Numbered from the stretch's first letter, positions 9,012 to 19,617 are shown. The stretch is 64,000 nucleotides of DNA from Skermanella aerolata KACC 11604 (GCF_000936425.1 NZ_AVFK01000022.1:1-64000), one strand, 5' to 3'. Notes: generated from the sequence alone by a model not told the origin. Translations and numbers: made by a program.

Positions 9012-10859
9012 TCAGCCCTGGGCCTGATCGCGGCGGGCCTCGATATAGGATGCGTGGGCATCGCGGACCTGTCCGCGTTCGGAGACCTCCGGAACGGCGA
9101 CATCCCACCATGCGCCTCCCGCCTCGGTCGTCGGCATCGGGTCGGTGTCGATCACGACGACATAGCTCCGTTCGGACTGGCGGGCGCGCTGGAGCGCCTG
9201 TTCCAGCTCGGCGATGCTGGCGACCTTCTCGGAGATGGCGCCCAGGCTGCGGGCATGGCCGGCGAAGTCGATCCAGCTTTCGTCGACGCGGTGATCGACG
9301 TTGCGGATCAGGTTGTTGAAGCTCTCGCCGCCGCAGGCGCGCTGGAGCCGGTTGATGCAGCCGAAGCCCCTGTTGTCGAGGACAGTGACGATCAGCTTCC
9401 GGCCCAGCATGACGGAGGTCTGAAGCTCCGAGTTCATCATCATGTAGCTGCCGTCGCCGACCATGACGAAGACCTCGCGGTCGGGATGGGCCATCTTGAC
9501 GCCGAGCCCGCCGGCGATCTCATAGCCCATGCAGGAGAAGCCGTATTCCATGTGGTAGCCATTAGGCGAGCCCGATCGCCACAGCTTATGCAACTCGCCC
9601 GGCAGGCCGCCGGCGGCGCAGACGACGATGTCGTCGGACTGGGCCGCCCGGTTGACGCCGCCGATCACTTCGGCGTCCGACGGCAGTTGGGCGTTGGTCG
9701 GCGAGGTCGCCTGATCGACCGCGCCGTTCCATTCCTCGATCAGCGCCGCCGTGCGCTGCTGCCAGACCGGTGATGATCTATACCCGCCAAGTGCCGCCGT
9801 AAGGTCCTCCAGCGTCCGCTTAGCATCGCCGACCAGCAGAACGGCGCGGTGCTTGCCGGCGTCGAAAGCCTGAATGTTGAGCTGGATCAATGCCGCCTCG
9901 CCAGGCACCAGGGCGCGGGAGCCGGTCGTGAAGTCCTGTAGCCGGGTGCCGACCGCCAGGATCACATCGGCCTCGCGCACCAGCGTATTGGAAGCGCTGC
10001 TGCCGGTGACACCGACCGAGCCGGCGGCCTGGGGATGGTCCCATGGCATGGAGCTTTTGCCGGCCTGGGTTTCGGCGACCGGGACGGCGTGCTTCGCCGC
10101 GAACTCTCGAAGCGTCTCAGTGGCTTCCGAGTACAGTACGCCGCCGCCCGCGATGATCAGCGGACGCTCCGCCTTGCTCAGCAGGTCGAGCGCGCGGGAG
10201 AACTCGTCAGCATCGGGAGCGGGGCGGCGGATGCGATGGGTCTGAGGACGGAAGAAGCTTTCCGGATAGTCGTAGGCTTCGGCCTGGACGTCCTGCGCCA
10301 TGCACAGGGTCGCAGGCCCGCAGTCCACCGGATCGGTCAGCACCTGGATCGCGCGGGGCAGGGAGGTCAGGAGTTGTTCCGGGCGGGTGATCCGGTCCCA
10401 CCAGCGGGAAACAGGGCGGAAACAGTCGTTGACGCTGACGGTGGCGTCGTTGAAGTCCTCGATCTGCTGGAGCACCGGATCGGGCCGGCGGCTGGCGAAG
10501 ACGTCGCCTGGCAGCAGCAGCACCGGCAGGCGGTTGACATGGGCGACGCCGGCGGCGGTGACCATGTTGGCGGCACCCGGCCCGATCGAGGTCGTGCAGG
10601 CCATCATCTGGCGGCGGTTCTTCGCCTTGGCGAAGGCGACCGCCGCCAGCGCCATGCCCTGTTCGTTATGGGCGCGGAATGTCGGCAGCGTCTCGCGGGC
10701 ATGATACAGCGCCTCGCCCAGTCCGGCGACGTTGCCGTGGCCGAAGATGCCCCAGCAGCCGGCGAACAGCGGTACGTCAGCGCTATCGATCTCGGAGCGC
10801 TGGGCGGCGAGATACCGGACCACCGCCTGGGCGGCGGTCAGACGGATCGTCTTCTCCAT
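9012..10859 (-). CDS. iolD: 3D-(3,5/4)-trihydroxycyclohexane-1,2-dione hydrolase
   Basis: A 615-residue thiamin-diphosphate enzyme. The order is N-terminal pyrimidine-binding domain (MEKTIRLTAAQAVVRYLAAQ, with the GNVAGLGEAL and HNEQGMALAAVAFAKA segments), central domain (PLIIAGGGVLYS), and C-terminal ThDP-binding domain with the VMVGDGSYMMMNSELQT motif. It opens the inositol ring to 5-deoxy-glucuronate. The substrate for the next steps would need IolB and IolC, whose genes are not in this window. It lies 36 bases downstream of iolG. Confidence 0.95.
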   Translation of the reverse strand: MEKTIRLTAAQAVVRYLAAQRSEIDSADVPLFAGCWGIFGHGNVAGLGEALYHARETLPTFRAHNEQGMALAAVAFAKAKNRRQMMACTTSIGPGAANMVTAAGVAHVNRLPVLLLPGDVFASRRPDPVLQQIEDFNDATVSVNDCFRPVSRWWDRITRPEQLLTSLPRAIQVLTDPVDCGPATLCMAQDVQAEAYDYPESFFRPQTHRIRRPAPDADEFSRALDLLSKAERPLIIAGGGVLYSEATETLREFAAKHAVPVAETQAGKSSMPWDHPQAAGSVGVTGSSASNTLVREADVILAVGTRLQDFTTGSRALVPGEAALIQLNIQAFDAGKHRAVLLVGDAKRTLEDLTAALGGYRSSPVWQQRTAALIEEWNGAVDQATSPTNAQLPSDAEVIGGVNRAAQSDDIVVCAAGGLPGELHKLWRSGSPNGYHMEYGFSCMGYEIAGGLGVKMAHPDREVFVMVGDGSYMMMNSELQTSVMLGRKLIVTVLDNRGFGCINRLQRACGGESFNNLIRNVDHRVDESWIDFAGHARSLGAISEKVASIAELEQALQRARQSERSYVVVIDTDPMPTTEAGGAWWDVAVPEVSERGQVRDAHASYIEARRDQAQG

Positions 10860-10895
10860 CGCGTTTTCCTCCCCCGTTTCTTTTCTTTCGGAGTT

Positions 10896-11891
10896 TCAGC
10901 CGTCGAGGCGGACGCTCCGGCCGGTGTTCAGCGATTCCAAGGCGGCGTCGGCGAGACGGAGGGCTTCGCGGCCCTCGGGGAAGCCCGCCAGCGGCTTCTC
11001 GTGCTTCTCCACGCAATCGACGAAGTGGTTGATTTCAGCCATGTAAGCTTCGAAGTAGCGCTCGATAAAGAAATTCAACACGGGGTCACGGGCCTGCGTT
11101 CCCTCGGCCCCCCAGGCTTCCACCGTCGTAGCACGGCGGTTATGGGCCTGGAGCATGCCCTTCTCGCCGAAGGCCTCGACCCGCTGGTCGTAGCCGTAGC
11201 TGCACCGCCGGCTGTTGTTGATGTGGACCAACGCCCCGGAAGCAGCCCGCATGACGATCATCGCGGCGTCGATATCGCCGACTTCCTTGATGCCCGGATC
11301 GATCAGGTTGCCGCCCATGGCCTGGACCTCGACGATGTCGCCGGCCAGATAGCGCGCCATGTCGAAGTCGTGGATCGTCATGTCGCGGAACAGCCCGCCG
11401 GAGCCCTTGACGTACTGAACAGGCGGCGGCGCCGGGTCGCGGCTGGTGATGACGACCTGCTCCAGCCGGCCCAACTCGCCGCCCTGGATGCGGTCGCGCA
11501 ACGCCTTGAAGGAGGGGTCGAAGCGCCGGTTGAAACCGATCATGACGAGAGGGTCCAACTTGCCGATCTCGGTCCAGCAGGCCTCGACGCGGGCGATATC
11601 GAGGTCGATCGGCTTCTCGCACAGCACGGCCTTGCCGGCCTTGGCGGATCGAGTGATCAGGTCGACGTGGGTGTCGGTGGAGGACGCAATGAAGACGGCG
11701 TCGATCTTCGGATCGTTCAGCGCCTCGTCGACCGAACCCAACACCCTGGACCCCAGTTCCGCCGCCACCTCGTCGGCGGCCTTCGCCACCACGTCGTAGA
11801 CGCCGACCAGTTCGGCGCGCGGATGGGCCTTGATGTTGCGGGCGTGCATCCGGCCGATACGGCCGCAGCCCAGTATCGCGAAACTGATCAT
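10896..11891 (-). CDS. iolG: Inositol 2-dehydrogenase
   Basis: A 331-residue Gfo/Idh/MocA oxidoreductase, first gene of the minus-strand inositol operon. The NAD-binding Rossmann motif GCGRIG is at about residue 7; LCEKPIDLD is the family's EKP motif; and the catalytic MTIHDFDMARYLAGDIVEV stretch is typical of IolG. It oxidises myo-inositol at C2. ATG at 11891 is preceded by GGGGGAGGAAA, which fixes the start and rejects a 23-residue upstream extension. Confidence 0.93.
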   Translation of the reverse strand: MISFAILGCGRIGRMHARNIKAHPRAELVGVYDVVAKAADEVAAELGSRVLGSVDEALNDPKIDAVFIASSTDTHVDLITRSAKAGKAVLCEKPIDLDIARVEACWTEIGKLDPLVMIGFNRRFDPSFKALRDRIQGGELGRLEQVVITSRDPAPPPVQYVKGSGGLFRDMTIHDFDMARYLAGDIVEVQAMGGNLIDPGIKEVGDIDAAMIVMRAASGALVHINNSRRCSYGYDQRVEAFGEKGMLQAHNRRATTVEAWGAEGTQARDPVLNFFIERYFEAYMAEINHFVDCVEKHEKPLAGFPEGREALRLADAALESLNTGRSVRLDG

Positions 11892-12111
11892 TTTTCCTCC
11901 CCCGGCATATTTGTTGGACGTATCTTGTAAGGTTCTGCCCACAGAATGGGAGAGGGACAAAGGTCAGACCTTAAGTCTCTTGCGGCATGTCTCTCGGGGC
12001 AAGGCCGGTCTGTCCCGCTGGAAGCCGGCTGCATAGCCGGCACAAATCCGCGTGGCCGAAATCGCGTCGTATGTGTTCATTGCTCATTGTGCGTTTGTTC
12101 CAGAGGAAGCT
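11892..12111. promoter_or_regulatory. Divergent promoter region between iolG and a hybrid sensor kinase
   Basis: This 220-base gap must hold promoters for the inositol operon (leftward) and the kinase (rightward). It contains AAGGT-CAG-ACCTT, a 5-bp inverted repeat at 11960-11972 that could be an operator, and a GCCGGCT/AGCCGGC hairpin at 12024-12041 in the kinase leader. No inositol regulator gene (IolR or a SIS-domain type) is next to it, so the regulator is unknown. Confidence 0.35.
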
Positions 12112-15100
12112 ATGCCGTCGCCCAATGAACAGGCGCAGTCGGGAAACCGGGGGGATGCGCTCGGCTCGGAGTTGTTCGCGGGTGGAGGCGAAGCCGGCCG
12201 GCTCATGAGGTCGATGGACTGGGCCGCGACGCCGCTCGGTCCCCCCGAAGGCTGGCCGCGCAGTCTCAAGACCTGCGTGCGTATCCTGCTGACCTCGCGG
12301 CAGGCGATGTTCGTCTGGTGGGGCGACCACCTGATCAACCTGCACAACGACGCCTACCGCTCGATCCTCGGCGGCAAGCATCCGTGGGCGCTGGGCCAGC
12401 CGGCCTCGGCCGTCTGGCGGGAGATCTGGGATCAGGTCGGGCCGCGCGCGGAATCGGCGATGCACCACAACGAGGGCACCTACGACGAAGCCCTGCTGCT
12501 GCTGATGGAGCGGAACGGCTACCGCGAAGAGACCTACTATACATTCTCCTACAGCCCGGTTCCCAACGACGAGGGCGGCACCGGCGGCATCATCTGCGCC
12601 AATACCGACGACACCCAGCGGATCGTCGGCGGCCGGCAGCTGGCGCTGCTCCAGGAGCTTGCGGCGCGTGCTTCGGAAGCCCGGACGATCGAGGCCGCCT
12701 GTGCCCGCAGCGTCGAGGCGCTGGAAACGAACCGGCGCGACCTTCCCTTCGCGATGATCTACATGATCGACCCGGCGACGGGACGGGCGACGCTGGCCGG
12801 CACTTCGGGGATCGAGCCCGGCCATGATGCCGCTCCGCTCGAGGTCGACCTGAACGACCCTTCCGCCGTCTGGCCGCTCGGCGAGGCCATGGCCGGCAAT
12901 GCCGCCGTCGTCGTGCCTGATCTGTCCGGCCGTTTCCGCAACTGTCTGCCGAGCGGCGCCTGGGACCAGCCGCCGACGCAGGCGATAGCGTTGCCGGTCA
13001 CACCCGCAGGGCAGTCGGGACGCGCCGGCGTGCTGGTTGCGGGTCTCAACCCCTGCCGTCTGTTCGACGAGGGCTACCAGGGATTCATGTCGCTGGTGGC
13101 GGGGCAGGTCGCCGCGGCGATCGGCAATGCCCAGGCCTACGAGGAGGAGCGCCGGCGCGCCGAGGCGCTGGCCGAGATCGACCGCGCCAAGACGGCCTTC
13201 TTCAGCAATGTCAGCCACGAATTCAGGACGCCGCTGACCCTGATGCTGGGACCGCTGGAAGACCTGACGGCCATGAAGGACCTGTCGCCCAAGGGCAGGG
13301 AAGCCGTCGAGGTCGCCCATCGCAACAGCCTCCGCCTGCTCAAGCTGGTCAACATGCTGCTCGACTTCTCCCGGATCGAGGCCGGCCGGGCACAGGCGGC
13401 GTTCGAGCCGACCGATCTGGCAACCCTGACGGCGGACCTCGCCAGCAGCTTCCGCTCGGCCTGCGATAAAGCCGGGCTGGAGCTGATCGTGGATTGTCCC
13501 CCGCTGCCCCGGCAGGTCCATGTCGACCGCGAGATGTGGGAAAAGATCGTCCTCAACCTGATCTCCAACGCGTTCAAGTTCACGCTCGCCGGTTCCATCA
13601 CGGTATCGCTGCGGCCCTCCGCCGACGATGCGTCCGCCCGGCTTGCCGTCAGCGATACCGGCACCGGCATCGCCGCCGATGAACTGCCCAGGCTGTTCGA
13701 GCGGTTCCATCGGGTGGAGGGCGCGCAAGGCCGGACCCATGAGGGCAGTGGGATCGGGCTGGCGCTGGTCCAGGAACTTGCCAACCTGCATGGCGGATCG
13801 GCCTCGGCCGAAAGCATACTAGGACAGGGCAGCACGTTCACCATCACCGTTCCGTTCGGCGCCGCGCATCTGCCGGAACGGTCCATCGGGGCGAGACACG
13901 ATACCGTTGCACCCGCGATGCGGGCTCGGGCCTTCGTCGAGGAAGCCCTGCGCTGGCTGCCGGACGACGATACCTCCGGGCGCCGGGACGCCGTCGACGC
14001 CGTACCGGCGGGACGGGACGAGGAGACGGTCCGGCAGCTTGGCCGGCCGCGCGTCCTCGTGGCCGACGACAACGCCGACATGCGCGACTACGTCGCCCGG
14101 CTGCTCTCCACCACCTGCGAGGTGGAAGCGGTGGCGGACGGACAGGCGGCCCTGGACGCCATCCGGACGCGGCTGCCCGACCTGCTGCTGACCGACGTCA
14201 TGATGCCCCGGCTCGACGGATTCGCGCTGCTGGATACGATCAGGGCCGACCGGCTTCTTCGCGACCTGCCGGTCGTGATGCTGTCCGCCCGTGCCGGCGA
14301 GGAAGCCAAGGTCGAGGGACTGGACGCCGGGGCCGACGACTATCTCGTCAAGCCGTTCTCCGCCCGCGAGCTGAAGGCCAGAGTCCGGGCCAGTCTGGTC
14401 ATGGCCCGGCTGCGCGCGGAACGGCGCGAGGCCGAGGCCAGCGCCAGCCGCGCAGAGGAGCGGCTGCGGGCAGCACTGCTGGCGTCCGGTACCGGCACCT
14501 TCCGATGGGACATGCGGACCGGTGTCCTTGAATGGGACGACGCGCTCGATCGGCTGTTCGGTCTCGACATCCGGCACAAGGTCGCGACCATGCCGGACTT
14601 CCTGGACCTCGTTCATCCCGAAGACCGGGCGGCCGTGACCGGGCAGTGCGACGCGTGCATGAGCGACGGCGCCGATCTGTCGATGGAATACCGCGTGCCC
14701 CAGCCGGACGGCTCGGTGCGCTGGATCCTGGATCAGGGCAAGACCTTTCGCGGCGAGGACGGCCGGCCTTCCTATATGACCGGCGCCTGCGTGGACATCA
14801 CCGAGCGAAAGCGGGCCGAGGCGAGCCAGCACCTCCTGCTGGAGGAGTTGAACCACCGGGTCAAGAACACGCTGGCCATGGTGCAGTCGATCGCGTCCCA
14901 GACGTTGCGGGCGACCCCCGCCGCCGAGCGGTTTCCCGAAGCCTTCCAGTCCAGGCTCCAGGCGCTGGCCCAGGCGCACGACCTGCTGACCAAGGAGCAG
15001 TGGCGCGGCGCCTCGTTGCGCGAAGTCGCCGAGATGACGCTCAATCCACATACGACGCCGGCGGGAAGGGTTAAGATCTCCGGACCTGCCGTGGCCTTGG

Positions 15101-15423
15101 CTCCGGGCATGGCGGTCTCGCTCCATCTGGCGCTGCACGAACTGGCAACCAACGCCGCGAAATACGGCGCTCTGTCGGTGGAGCAGGGCGAGGTGACGCT
15201 CGAATGGGCGGTGACCGACGGCATCAAGCCGTCACTGCGGATCGAGTGGGGCGAAAGCGGCGGTCCTTTGGTCGTCCCGCCCCAGCGCCGCGGCTTCGGC
15301 TCCCGCTTGATCGAACGGGGGCTGGCGCACGAAGTCGACGGCGAGGTCGATCTCGACTTCAGTCCGCAGGGCGTGGTCTGCCGAGTGGTCGTACCGCTTT
15401 CCAACCGCATTGCGGTAAGCTGA
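12112..15423 (+). CDS. Hybrid sensor with two histidine kinase cores (HisKA, receiver, PAS, HWE)
   Basis: A 1103-residue soluble protein with no membrane segment. In order: an N-terminal PAS-like region (about 30-180), a GAF-like region (about 190-355), a HisKA core with phospho-acceptor H369 in SNVSHEFRTPLTLML plus its ATPase domain (NLISNAFKF, DTGTGI, GSGIGLALV), a receiver domain with phospho-acceptor D695 (LLTDVMMPRLDG) and the KPFSARE lysine, a PAS domain (about 785-905), and a second kinase core of the HWE family with acceptor H915 (EELNHRVKNTLAM), ALHELATNAAKYGAL and the WGES motif. The start ATG 12112 follows AGAGGAAG. It is followed by a strong terminator and stands alone; no partner regulator is adjacent, and the divergent inositol operon is the nearest possible target. 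Confidence 0.88.
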   Translation: MPSPNEQAQSGNRGDALGSELFAGGGEAGRLMRSMDWAATPLGPPEGWPRSLKTCVRILLTSRQAMFVWWGDHLINLHNDAYRSILGGKHPWALGQPASAVWREIWDQVGPRAESAMHHNEGTYDEALLLLMERNGYREETYYTFSYSPVPNDEGGTGGIICANTDDTQRIVGGRQLALLQELAARASEARTIEAACARSVEALETNRRDLPFAMIYMIDPATGRATLAGTSGIEPGHDAAPLEVDLNDPSAVWPLGEAMAGNAAVVVPDLSGRFRNCLPSGAWDQPPTQAIALPVTPAGQSGRAGVLVAGLNPCRLFDEGYQGFMSLVAGQVAAAIGNAQAYEEERRRAEALAEIDRAKTAFFSNVSHEFRTPLTLMLGPLEDLTAMKDLSPKGREAVEVAHRNSLRLLKLVNMLLDFSRIEAGRAQAAFEPTDLATLTADLASSFRSACDKAGLELIVDCPPLPRQVHVDREMWEKIVLNLISNAFKFTLAGSITVSLRPSADDASARLAVSDTGTGIAADELPRLFERFHRVEGAQGRTHEGSGIGLALVQELANLHGGSASAESILGQGSTFTITVPFGAAHLPERSIGARHDTVAPAMRARAFVEEALRWLPDDDTSGRRDAVDAVPAGRDEETVRQLGRPRVLVADDNADMRDYVARLLSTTCEVEAVADGQAALDAIRTRLPDLLLTDVMMPRLDGFALLDTIRADRLLRDLPVVMLSARAGEEAKVEGLDAGADDYLVKPFSARELKARVRASLVMARLRAERREAEASASRAEERLRAALLASGTGTFRWDMRTGVLEWDDALDRLFGLDIRHKVATMPDFLDLVHPEDRAAVTGQCDACMSDGADLSMEYRVPQPDGSVRWILDQGKTFRGEDGRPSYMTGACVDITERKRAEASQHLLLEELNHRVKNTLAMVQSIASQTLRATPAAERFPEAFQSRLQALAQAHDLLTKEQWRGASLREVAEMTLNPHTTPAGRVKISGPAVALAPGMAVSLHLALHELATNAAKYGALSVEQGEVTLEWAVTDGIKPSLRIEWGESGGPLVVPPQRRGFGSRLIERGLAHEVDGEVDLDFSPQGVVCRVVVPLSNRIAVS

Positions 15424-15463
15424 AAACCGTTTATTCAAGCGCCTGCCGACTTTGTTTTGCTGC

Positions 15464-15489
15464 GGCGCAACAAGATTGTTGCGCCTTTT
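15464..15489 (+). terminator. Intrinsic terminator after the hybrid kinase gene
   Basis: GGCGCAACAA (15464-15473) and TTGTTGCGCC (15476-15485) are perfectly complementary and are followed at once by TTTTC. This ends the kinase transcript and isolates it from the oxalate cluster. Confidence 0.75.
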
Positions 15490-15552
15490 CCACTGTGCGG
15501 AAAAAGAAATTTCGCCCGAACCGAACAAAGGCGTTGTCGGGTAGACCGTATC

Positions 15553-15562
15553 TGGTATACAA
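15553..15562. promoter_or_regulatory. GntR-type operator candidate upstream of the oxalate regulator
   Basis: TGGTATACAA is centred on the perfect palindrome GTATAC, about 95 bases upstream of the GntR gene. FCD-type GntR proteins commonly bind sites built around GTATAC. It may allow autoregulation; control of oxc itself would need a further site. Confidence 0.4.
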
Positions 15563-15655
15563 TATTCTTCATTCAGAGGCCGGAACGCGAATACCGAGCC
15601 GAACACCGGACGAATAGCCGCAAGGCATCAAGAGCCGGGACGGGTGGAGGCAGTG

Positions 15656-16345
15656 ATGAACACCATGAAGTTCGCGGTCGAGCCCCTGGATACGGGGGCC
15701 AGTTTCAAAACCAAGGCGTATGCCGCTTTGAAGAGCGCCATTTCGCAGATGGGCATCTACGACCATCCCAGCGAGATCCGCCTGGACGAGCGGCAACTGT
15801 GCGAAGCCCTTGGCGTCAGCCGGACCCCGGTGCGCGAAGCGATGGCGCTGCTGGAGCGGGAAGGTTTCGTGCGCTCGGTGCCCCGGCGCGGCATCTTCGT
15901 GGTCCGCAAGACCAAGCGCGAGATCATCGAGATGATCACCGTTTGGGCGGCCCTGGAAAGCATGGCCGCCCGGCTGATCACGCAGCGTGCGACGGATGCG
16001 GAAATACGCGACCTGGAAGAGCTTTTCCTCGGGTTCCACGACGACGGGCTCGACGAGCATCTGGACGAATACTCCGATGCCAACATCCAGTTCCACCAGT
16101 CGATCATCCGCTCGTCGGACTGCAACCTGATCTTCGAGATAACCGAGAACCTGTTCGTCCACATCCGCGCGATCCGCAAGATCACCATTCATCAGGATGA
16201 CCGGGCGCATCGGTCGATGGTGCAGCACAGGCACATCATCGACGCGCTGAAGAAGCGGGACGCGGATCTGGTCGAACGCCTCGTGCGCGACCATACGCTC
16301 GATTTGGCGGCCCATGTCGAGAAGCACTGCAATTTTCTCGACTGA
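15656..16345 (+). CDS. GntR-family (FCD) regulator of the oxalate cluster
   Basis: A 229-residue regulator. The winged helix-turn-helix ([18 protein letters not shown], then [21 protein letters not shown]) covers about residues 18-80, and the FCD domain ([16 protein letters not shown], then [16 protein letters not shown] and [12 protein letters not shown]) the rest. Histidine and aspartate positions of the FCD metal site are present. GTGGAGG directly precedes ATG 15656, which is favoured over the GTG at 15644. It is 41 bases upstream of oxc on the same strand and is therefore the likely oxalate-responsive regulator. The ligand is inferred from position. Confidence 0.87.
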   Translation: MNTMKFAVEPLDTGASFKTKAYAALKSAISQMGIYDHPSEIRLDERQLCEALGVSRTPVREAMALLEREGFVRSVPRRGIFVVRKTKREIIEMITVWAALESMAARLITQRATDAEIRDLEELFLGFHDDGLDEHLDEYSDANIQFHQSIIRSSDCNLIFEITENLFVHIRAIRKITIHQDDRAHRSMVQHRHIIDALKKRDADLVERLVRDHTLDLAAHVEKHCNFLD

Positions 16346-16386
16346 CCGACCTTGAAACTTTAAGAGCTCGGGGAGGAGCAACTCTT

Positions 16387-18156
16387 ATGTCAAGTGCGGC
16401 TGCAACAGCGGTCAAGAACCAAGCCGCGGACGTGTCGGAAACCGATACACCGCCGGCGTTGACGGATGGCTTTCAACTCGTCATCGATGCGCTCAAGCTG
16501 AACGGCATCGAGAACTTCTACACCGTGCCCGGCATTCCGATCTCGGACCTGCTGCGCATGGCGCAGGCCGAAGGCCTTCGGGTCATCTCGTTCCGTCACG
16601 AACAGAATGCCGGCAATGCCGCCGCGATCGCGGGCTTCCTGACCAAGAAGCCGGGCGTCTGCCTGACGGTTTCGGCCCCCGGCTTTCTCAACGGCCTGAC
16701 GGCACTGGCGAACGCCACCACCAACTGCTTCCCGATGATCCTGATCAGCGGATCGTCCGAGCGTGAGATCGTCGATCTCCAGCAGGGCGACTACGAAGAG
16801 ATGGACCAGCTCGCCATCGCCAAGCCGCTCTGCAAGGCCGCCTTCCGCATCCTGCATGCCCAGGACATCGGCATCGGCGTGGCGCGGGCGATCCGCGCCG
16901 CCGTCTCCGGCCGTCCGGGCGGCGTCTATCTGGACCTGCCGGCCAAGCTGTTCTCCCAGGTGCTGGACGAGGTAGAGGGCAAGAAGTCGCTGGTCAAGGT
17001 CATCGACCCGGCGCCGGCTCAGCTCCCCGACCCCAGCGCGATCACCCGCGCCCTGGATGTGCTGAAGAGCGCCAAGCGGCCGCTGATCGTGCTCGGCAAG
17101 GGTGCGGCCTACGCCCAGGCGGATGAAGAAGTCCGGGCGCTGGTCGAGAAGAGCGGCATTCCCTTCCTCCAGATGAGCATGGCCAAGGGTCTTCTGCCGG
17201 ACACCCATCCGCAGTCTGCCGGCGCCGCGCGCTCCATGGTGCTGAAGGATGCCGATGTCGTCATGCTGGTGGGCGCACGCCTCAACTGGCTGCTGTCGCA
17301 CGGCAAGGGCAAGACCTGGGGCGCTCCCGGTTCGAAGAAGTTCATCCAGATCGACATCGAGCCGAAGGAGATGGACAGCAACGTCGAGATCGTGGCGCCC
17401 GTCGTCGGCGACATCGGCTCCTGCATGTCGGCCCTGCTGGCCGGGATCGATGGCAACTGGCCCGCACCGCCGGCCGATTGGGTAAGCGCCGTCAGCGCCC
17501 GCCGGGAAGCCAATATCGGCAAGATGGCGCCGAAGCTGATGAGCAACGCGTCTCCGATGAACTTCCACGGTGCCCTGGGCGCGCTGCGCCGGGTCGTCAA
17601 GGAGCGGCCGGACGCCATCCTGGTCAACGAGGGCGCCAACACGCTCGACCTGGCGCGCGGCATCATTGACATGTACGAGCCGCGCAAGCGCCTGGACGTC
17701 GGCACCTGGGGCGTCATGGGCATCGGCATGGGCTATGCCGTGGCGGCAGCCGTCGAAACCGGCAAGCCGGTGCTCGCGATCGAGGGCGACAGCGCCTTCG
17801 GCTTCTCGGGCATGGAAGTCGAGACGATCTGCCGGTACAAGCTGCCGATCTGCGTCGTCGTCTTCAACAACAGCGGCATCTATCGCGGTACCGACGTGAA
17901 CCCGACCGGCGGCAGCGATCCGTCGCCGATGGTCTTCATGCCGGACACCCGCTACGACAAGATGATGGAAGCCTTCGGCGGCGTCGGCGTGCATGTGACC
18001 GCTCCGGACGAGCTGTACCGCGCCGTCAGCGAAGCCATGGACTCCGGCAAGCCGACCCTGATCAACGCGGTGATCGACCCGGCGGCCGGCACCGAGAGCG
18101 GCAACATCGGCAGCCTCAACCCGACCAGCTCGGTCCGCAAGGCCCCGGCGCAGTAG
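16387..18156 (+). CDS. oxc: Oxalyl-CoA decarboxylase
   Basis: A 589-residue thiamin-diphosphate enzyme that decarboxylates oxalyl-CoA to formyl-CoA. Segments typical of OXC include [37 protein letters not shown] and, in the ThDP-binding domain, [19 protein letters not shown], where the family has GDS rather than the common GDG. The N-terminal 25 residues are an extra polar leader without signal features. A strong GGGGAGGAG precedes the ATG. It is followed by frc after 121 bases that hold a 10-bp hairpin. Confidence 0.97.
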   Translation: MSSAAATAVKNQAADVSETDTPPALTDGFQLVIDALKLNGIENFYTVPGIPISDLLRMAQAEGLRVISFRHEQNAGNAAAIAGFLTKKPGVCLTVSAPGFLNGLTALANATTNCFPMILISGSSEREIVDLQQGDYEEMDQLAIAKPLCKAAFRILHAQDIGIGVARAIRAAVSGRPGGVYLDLPAKLFSQVLDEVEGKKSLVKVIDPAPAQLPDPSAITRALDVLKSAKRPLIVLGKGAAYAQADEEVRALVEKSGIPFLQMSMAKGLLPDTHPQSAGAARSMVLKDADVVMLVGARLNWLLSHGKGKTWGAPGSKKFIQIDIEPKEMDSNVEIVAPVVGDIGSCMSALLAGIDGNWPAPPADWVSAVSARREANIGKMAPKLMSNASPMNFHGALGALRRVVKERPDAILVNEGANTLDLARGIIDMYEPRKRLDVGTWGVMGIGMGYAVAAAVETGKPVLAIEGDSAFGFSGMEVETICRYKLPICVVVFNNSGIYRGTDVNPTGGSDPSPMVFMPDTRYDKMMEAFGGVGVHVTAPDELYRAVSEAMDSGKPTLINAVIDPAAGTESGNIGSLNPTSSVRKAPAQ

Positions 18157-18169
18157 CTATCGGCGAAGT

Positions 18170-18198
18170 GGCGGCCTGCTCCCTGCGCGCAGGCCGCC
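18170..18198 (+). other. Intergenic hairpin between oxc and frc
   Basis: GGCGGCCTGC (18170-18179) pairs perfectly with GCAGGCCGCC (18189-18198) across a 9-base loop. No T-run follows, so it may stabilise the upstream oxc message or reduce read-through instead of ending transcription fully. Confidence 0.45.
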
Positions 18199-18277
18199 GG
18201 CCAGGAACTTCAAGCAAAAACGACAACCAAAAAACGCGGTCACTGACACACCACAAGAGAGACCCCGGGAGGACAAT

Positions 18278-19552
18278 ATGGGCAAGGCATTAGACGGCGT
18301 CCGCATTCTAGATTTCACCCACGTTCAATCGGGGCCGACCTGCACCCAATTGCTCGCATGGTTCGGCGCCGACGTGATCAAGGTGGAGCGGCCCGGCGAG
18401 GGCGACATCACCCGGGGTCAGTTGCGCGACATTCCGGACGCGGACAGCCTCTACTTCACGATGCTGAACCACAACAAGCGCTCGATCACGCTCGACACCA
18501 AGTCGGCCGAGGGCAAGAAGGTCCTGGAAGAACTGGTCCGGACCTGCGACGTGCTGGTCGAGAACTTCGCTCCCGGCGTCCTGAAGCGGATGGGCTTCTC
18601 GTGGGAGCGCATCCAGGAACTCAATCCGCGCATGATCGTGGCGTCGGTCAAGGGCTTCGGTCCCGGTCCCTACGAGGACTGCAAGGTCTATGAGAACGTG
18701 GCGCAGTGCGCCGGCGGTGCGGCGTCCACCACGGGCTTCGACGACGGCCCGCCGCTGGTGACCGGCGCCCAGATCGGCGACAGCGGCACCGGCCTGCACC
18801 TGGCGCTCGGCATCGTGGCGGCGCTCTATCAGCGCAACACCTCGGGGCGCGGCCAGCAGGTCCTGGCGGCCATGCAGGACGGCGTGCTGAACCTCTGCCG
18901 CGTCAAGCTGCGCGACCAGCAGCGTCTGGCCCACGGCCCGCTGAAGGAATACCCGCAGTTCCCGCACGGCGAGTTCGGCGACACCGTGCCGCGCGCCGGC
19001 AATGCCTCGGGCGGCGGCCAGCCCGGCTGGATCCTGAAGTGCAAGGGCTGGGAGACCGATCCCAACGCCTACATCTACTTCATCACCCAGGCCCCTGTCT
19101 GGGAGAAGATCTGCACCGTCATCGGCAAGCCGGAATGGGTCACCGATCCGGAATACGCCAAGCCCGCCGCTCGCCTGCCGAAGCTGAAGGACATCTTTGC
19201 GACGGTCGAAGAGTGGACCATGACCAAGACCAAGTTCGAGGCCATGGAGATCCTTAACAAGTACGACATCCCCTGCGGACCGATTTTGTCCATGAAGGAG
19301 ATCTCCGAGGACCAGTCGCTGCGCGCCACCGGCACGATCGTCGAGGTCGATCACCCGACCCGTGGCAAGTATCTGAGCGTCGGCAATCCGATCAAGCTGT
19401 CGGACAGCCCGACCGAAGTGACCCGCTCGCCGCTGCTCGGCGAGCACACGGAAGAGATCCTGCGCGACGTGCTGGGTTTCGACGACAACCGGATCGCGGA
19501 GATCAAGAACTCCGGCGCGGTCGGACAGGCTACGCGGTTGGCGGCCGAATAA
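18278..19552 (+). CDS. frc: Formyl-CoA:oxalate CoA-transferase
   Basis: A 424-residue class III CoA-transferase, the usual length. It moves CoA from formyl-CoA to oxalate. The catalytic aspartate is D168 in [17 protein letters not shown]. The start [37 protein letters not shown] is characteristic of Frc, and the [14 protein letters not shown] glycine-rich loop, which covers the active site in this family, is present. GGGAGG precedes the ATG. Together with oxc it forms a CoA-recycling cycle that yields formate and CO2. Confidence 0.97.
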   Translation: MGKALDGVRILDFTHVQSGPTCTQLLAWFGADVIKVERPGEGDITRGQLRDIPDADSLYFTMLNHNKRSITLDTKSAEGKKVLEELVRTCDVLVENFAPGVLKRMGFSWERIQELNPRMIVASVKGFGPGPYEDCKVYENVAQCAGGAASTTGFDDGPPLVTGAQIGDSGTGLHLALGIVAALYQRNTSGRGQQVLAAMQDGVLNLCRVKLRDQQRLAHGPLKEYPQFPHGEFGDTVPRAGNASGGGQPGWILKCKGWETDPNAYIYFITQAPVWEKICTVIGKPEWVTDPEYAKPAARLPKLKDIFATVEEWTMTKTKFEAMEILNKYDIPCGPILSMKEISEDQSLRATGTIVEVDHPTRGKYLSVGNPIKLSDSPTEVTRSPLLGEHTEEILRDVLGFDDNRIAEIKNSGAVGQATRLAAE

Positions 19553-19555
19553 CGA

Positions 19556-19617
19556 GTGTTGGGCCACGGGCCAACCTACGGGTGACGTAACTTGTAGGTT
19601 GGGCCGTGGGCCAACAA
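19556..19617. repeat. REP-like palindromic repeat, copy 1
   Basis: Two arms, 19558-19579 and 19594-19615, are inverted copies of each other (20 of 22 positions) and each contains its own small palindrome of the form TTGGGCC-CGG-GGCCAA. A second copy with the same layout lies at 50562-50622. The element sits directly after frc and before the acyl-CoA ligase leader, the usual place of REP/BIME elements. The two copies look like members of a dispersed chromosomal family. Confidence 0.75.

Noticed and set aside
10035-11930. A 631-codon plus-strand open frame opposite iolD and iolG
   Set aside because: Antisense shadow of two clear genes; no similarity or start signal.
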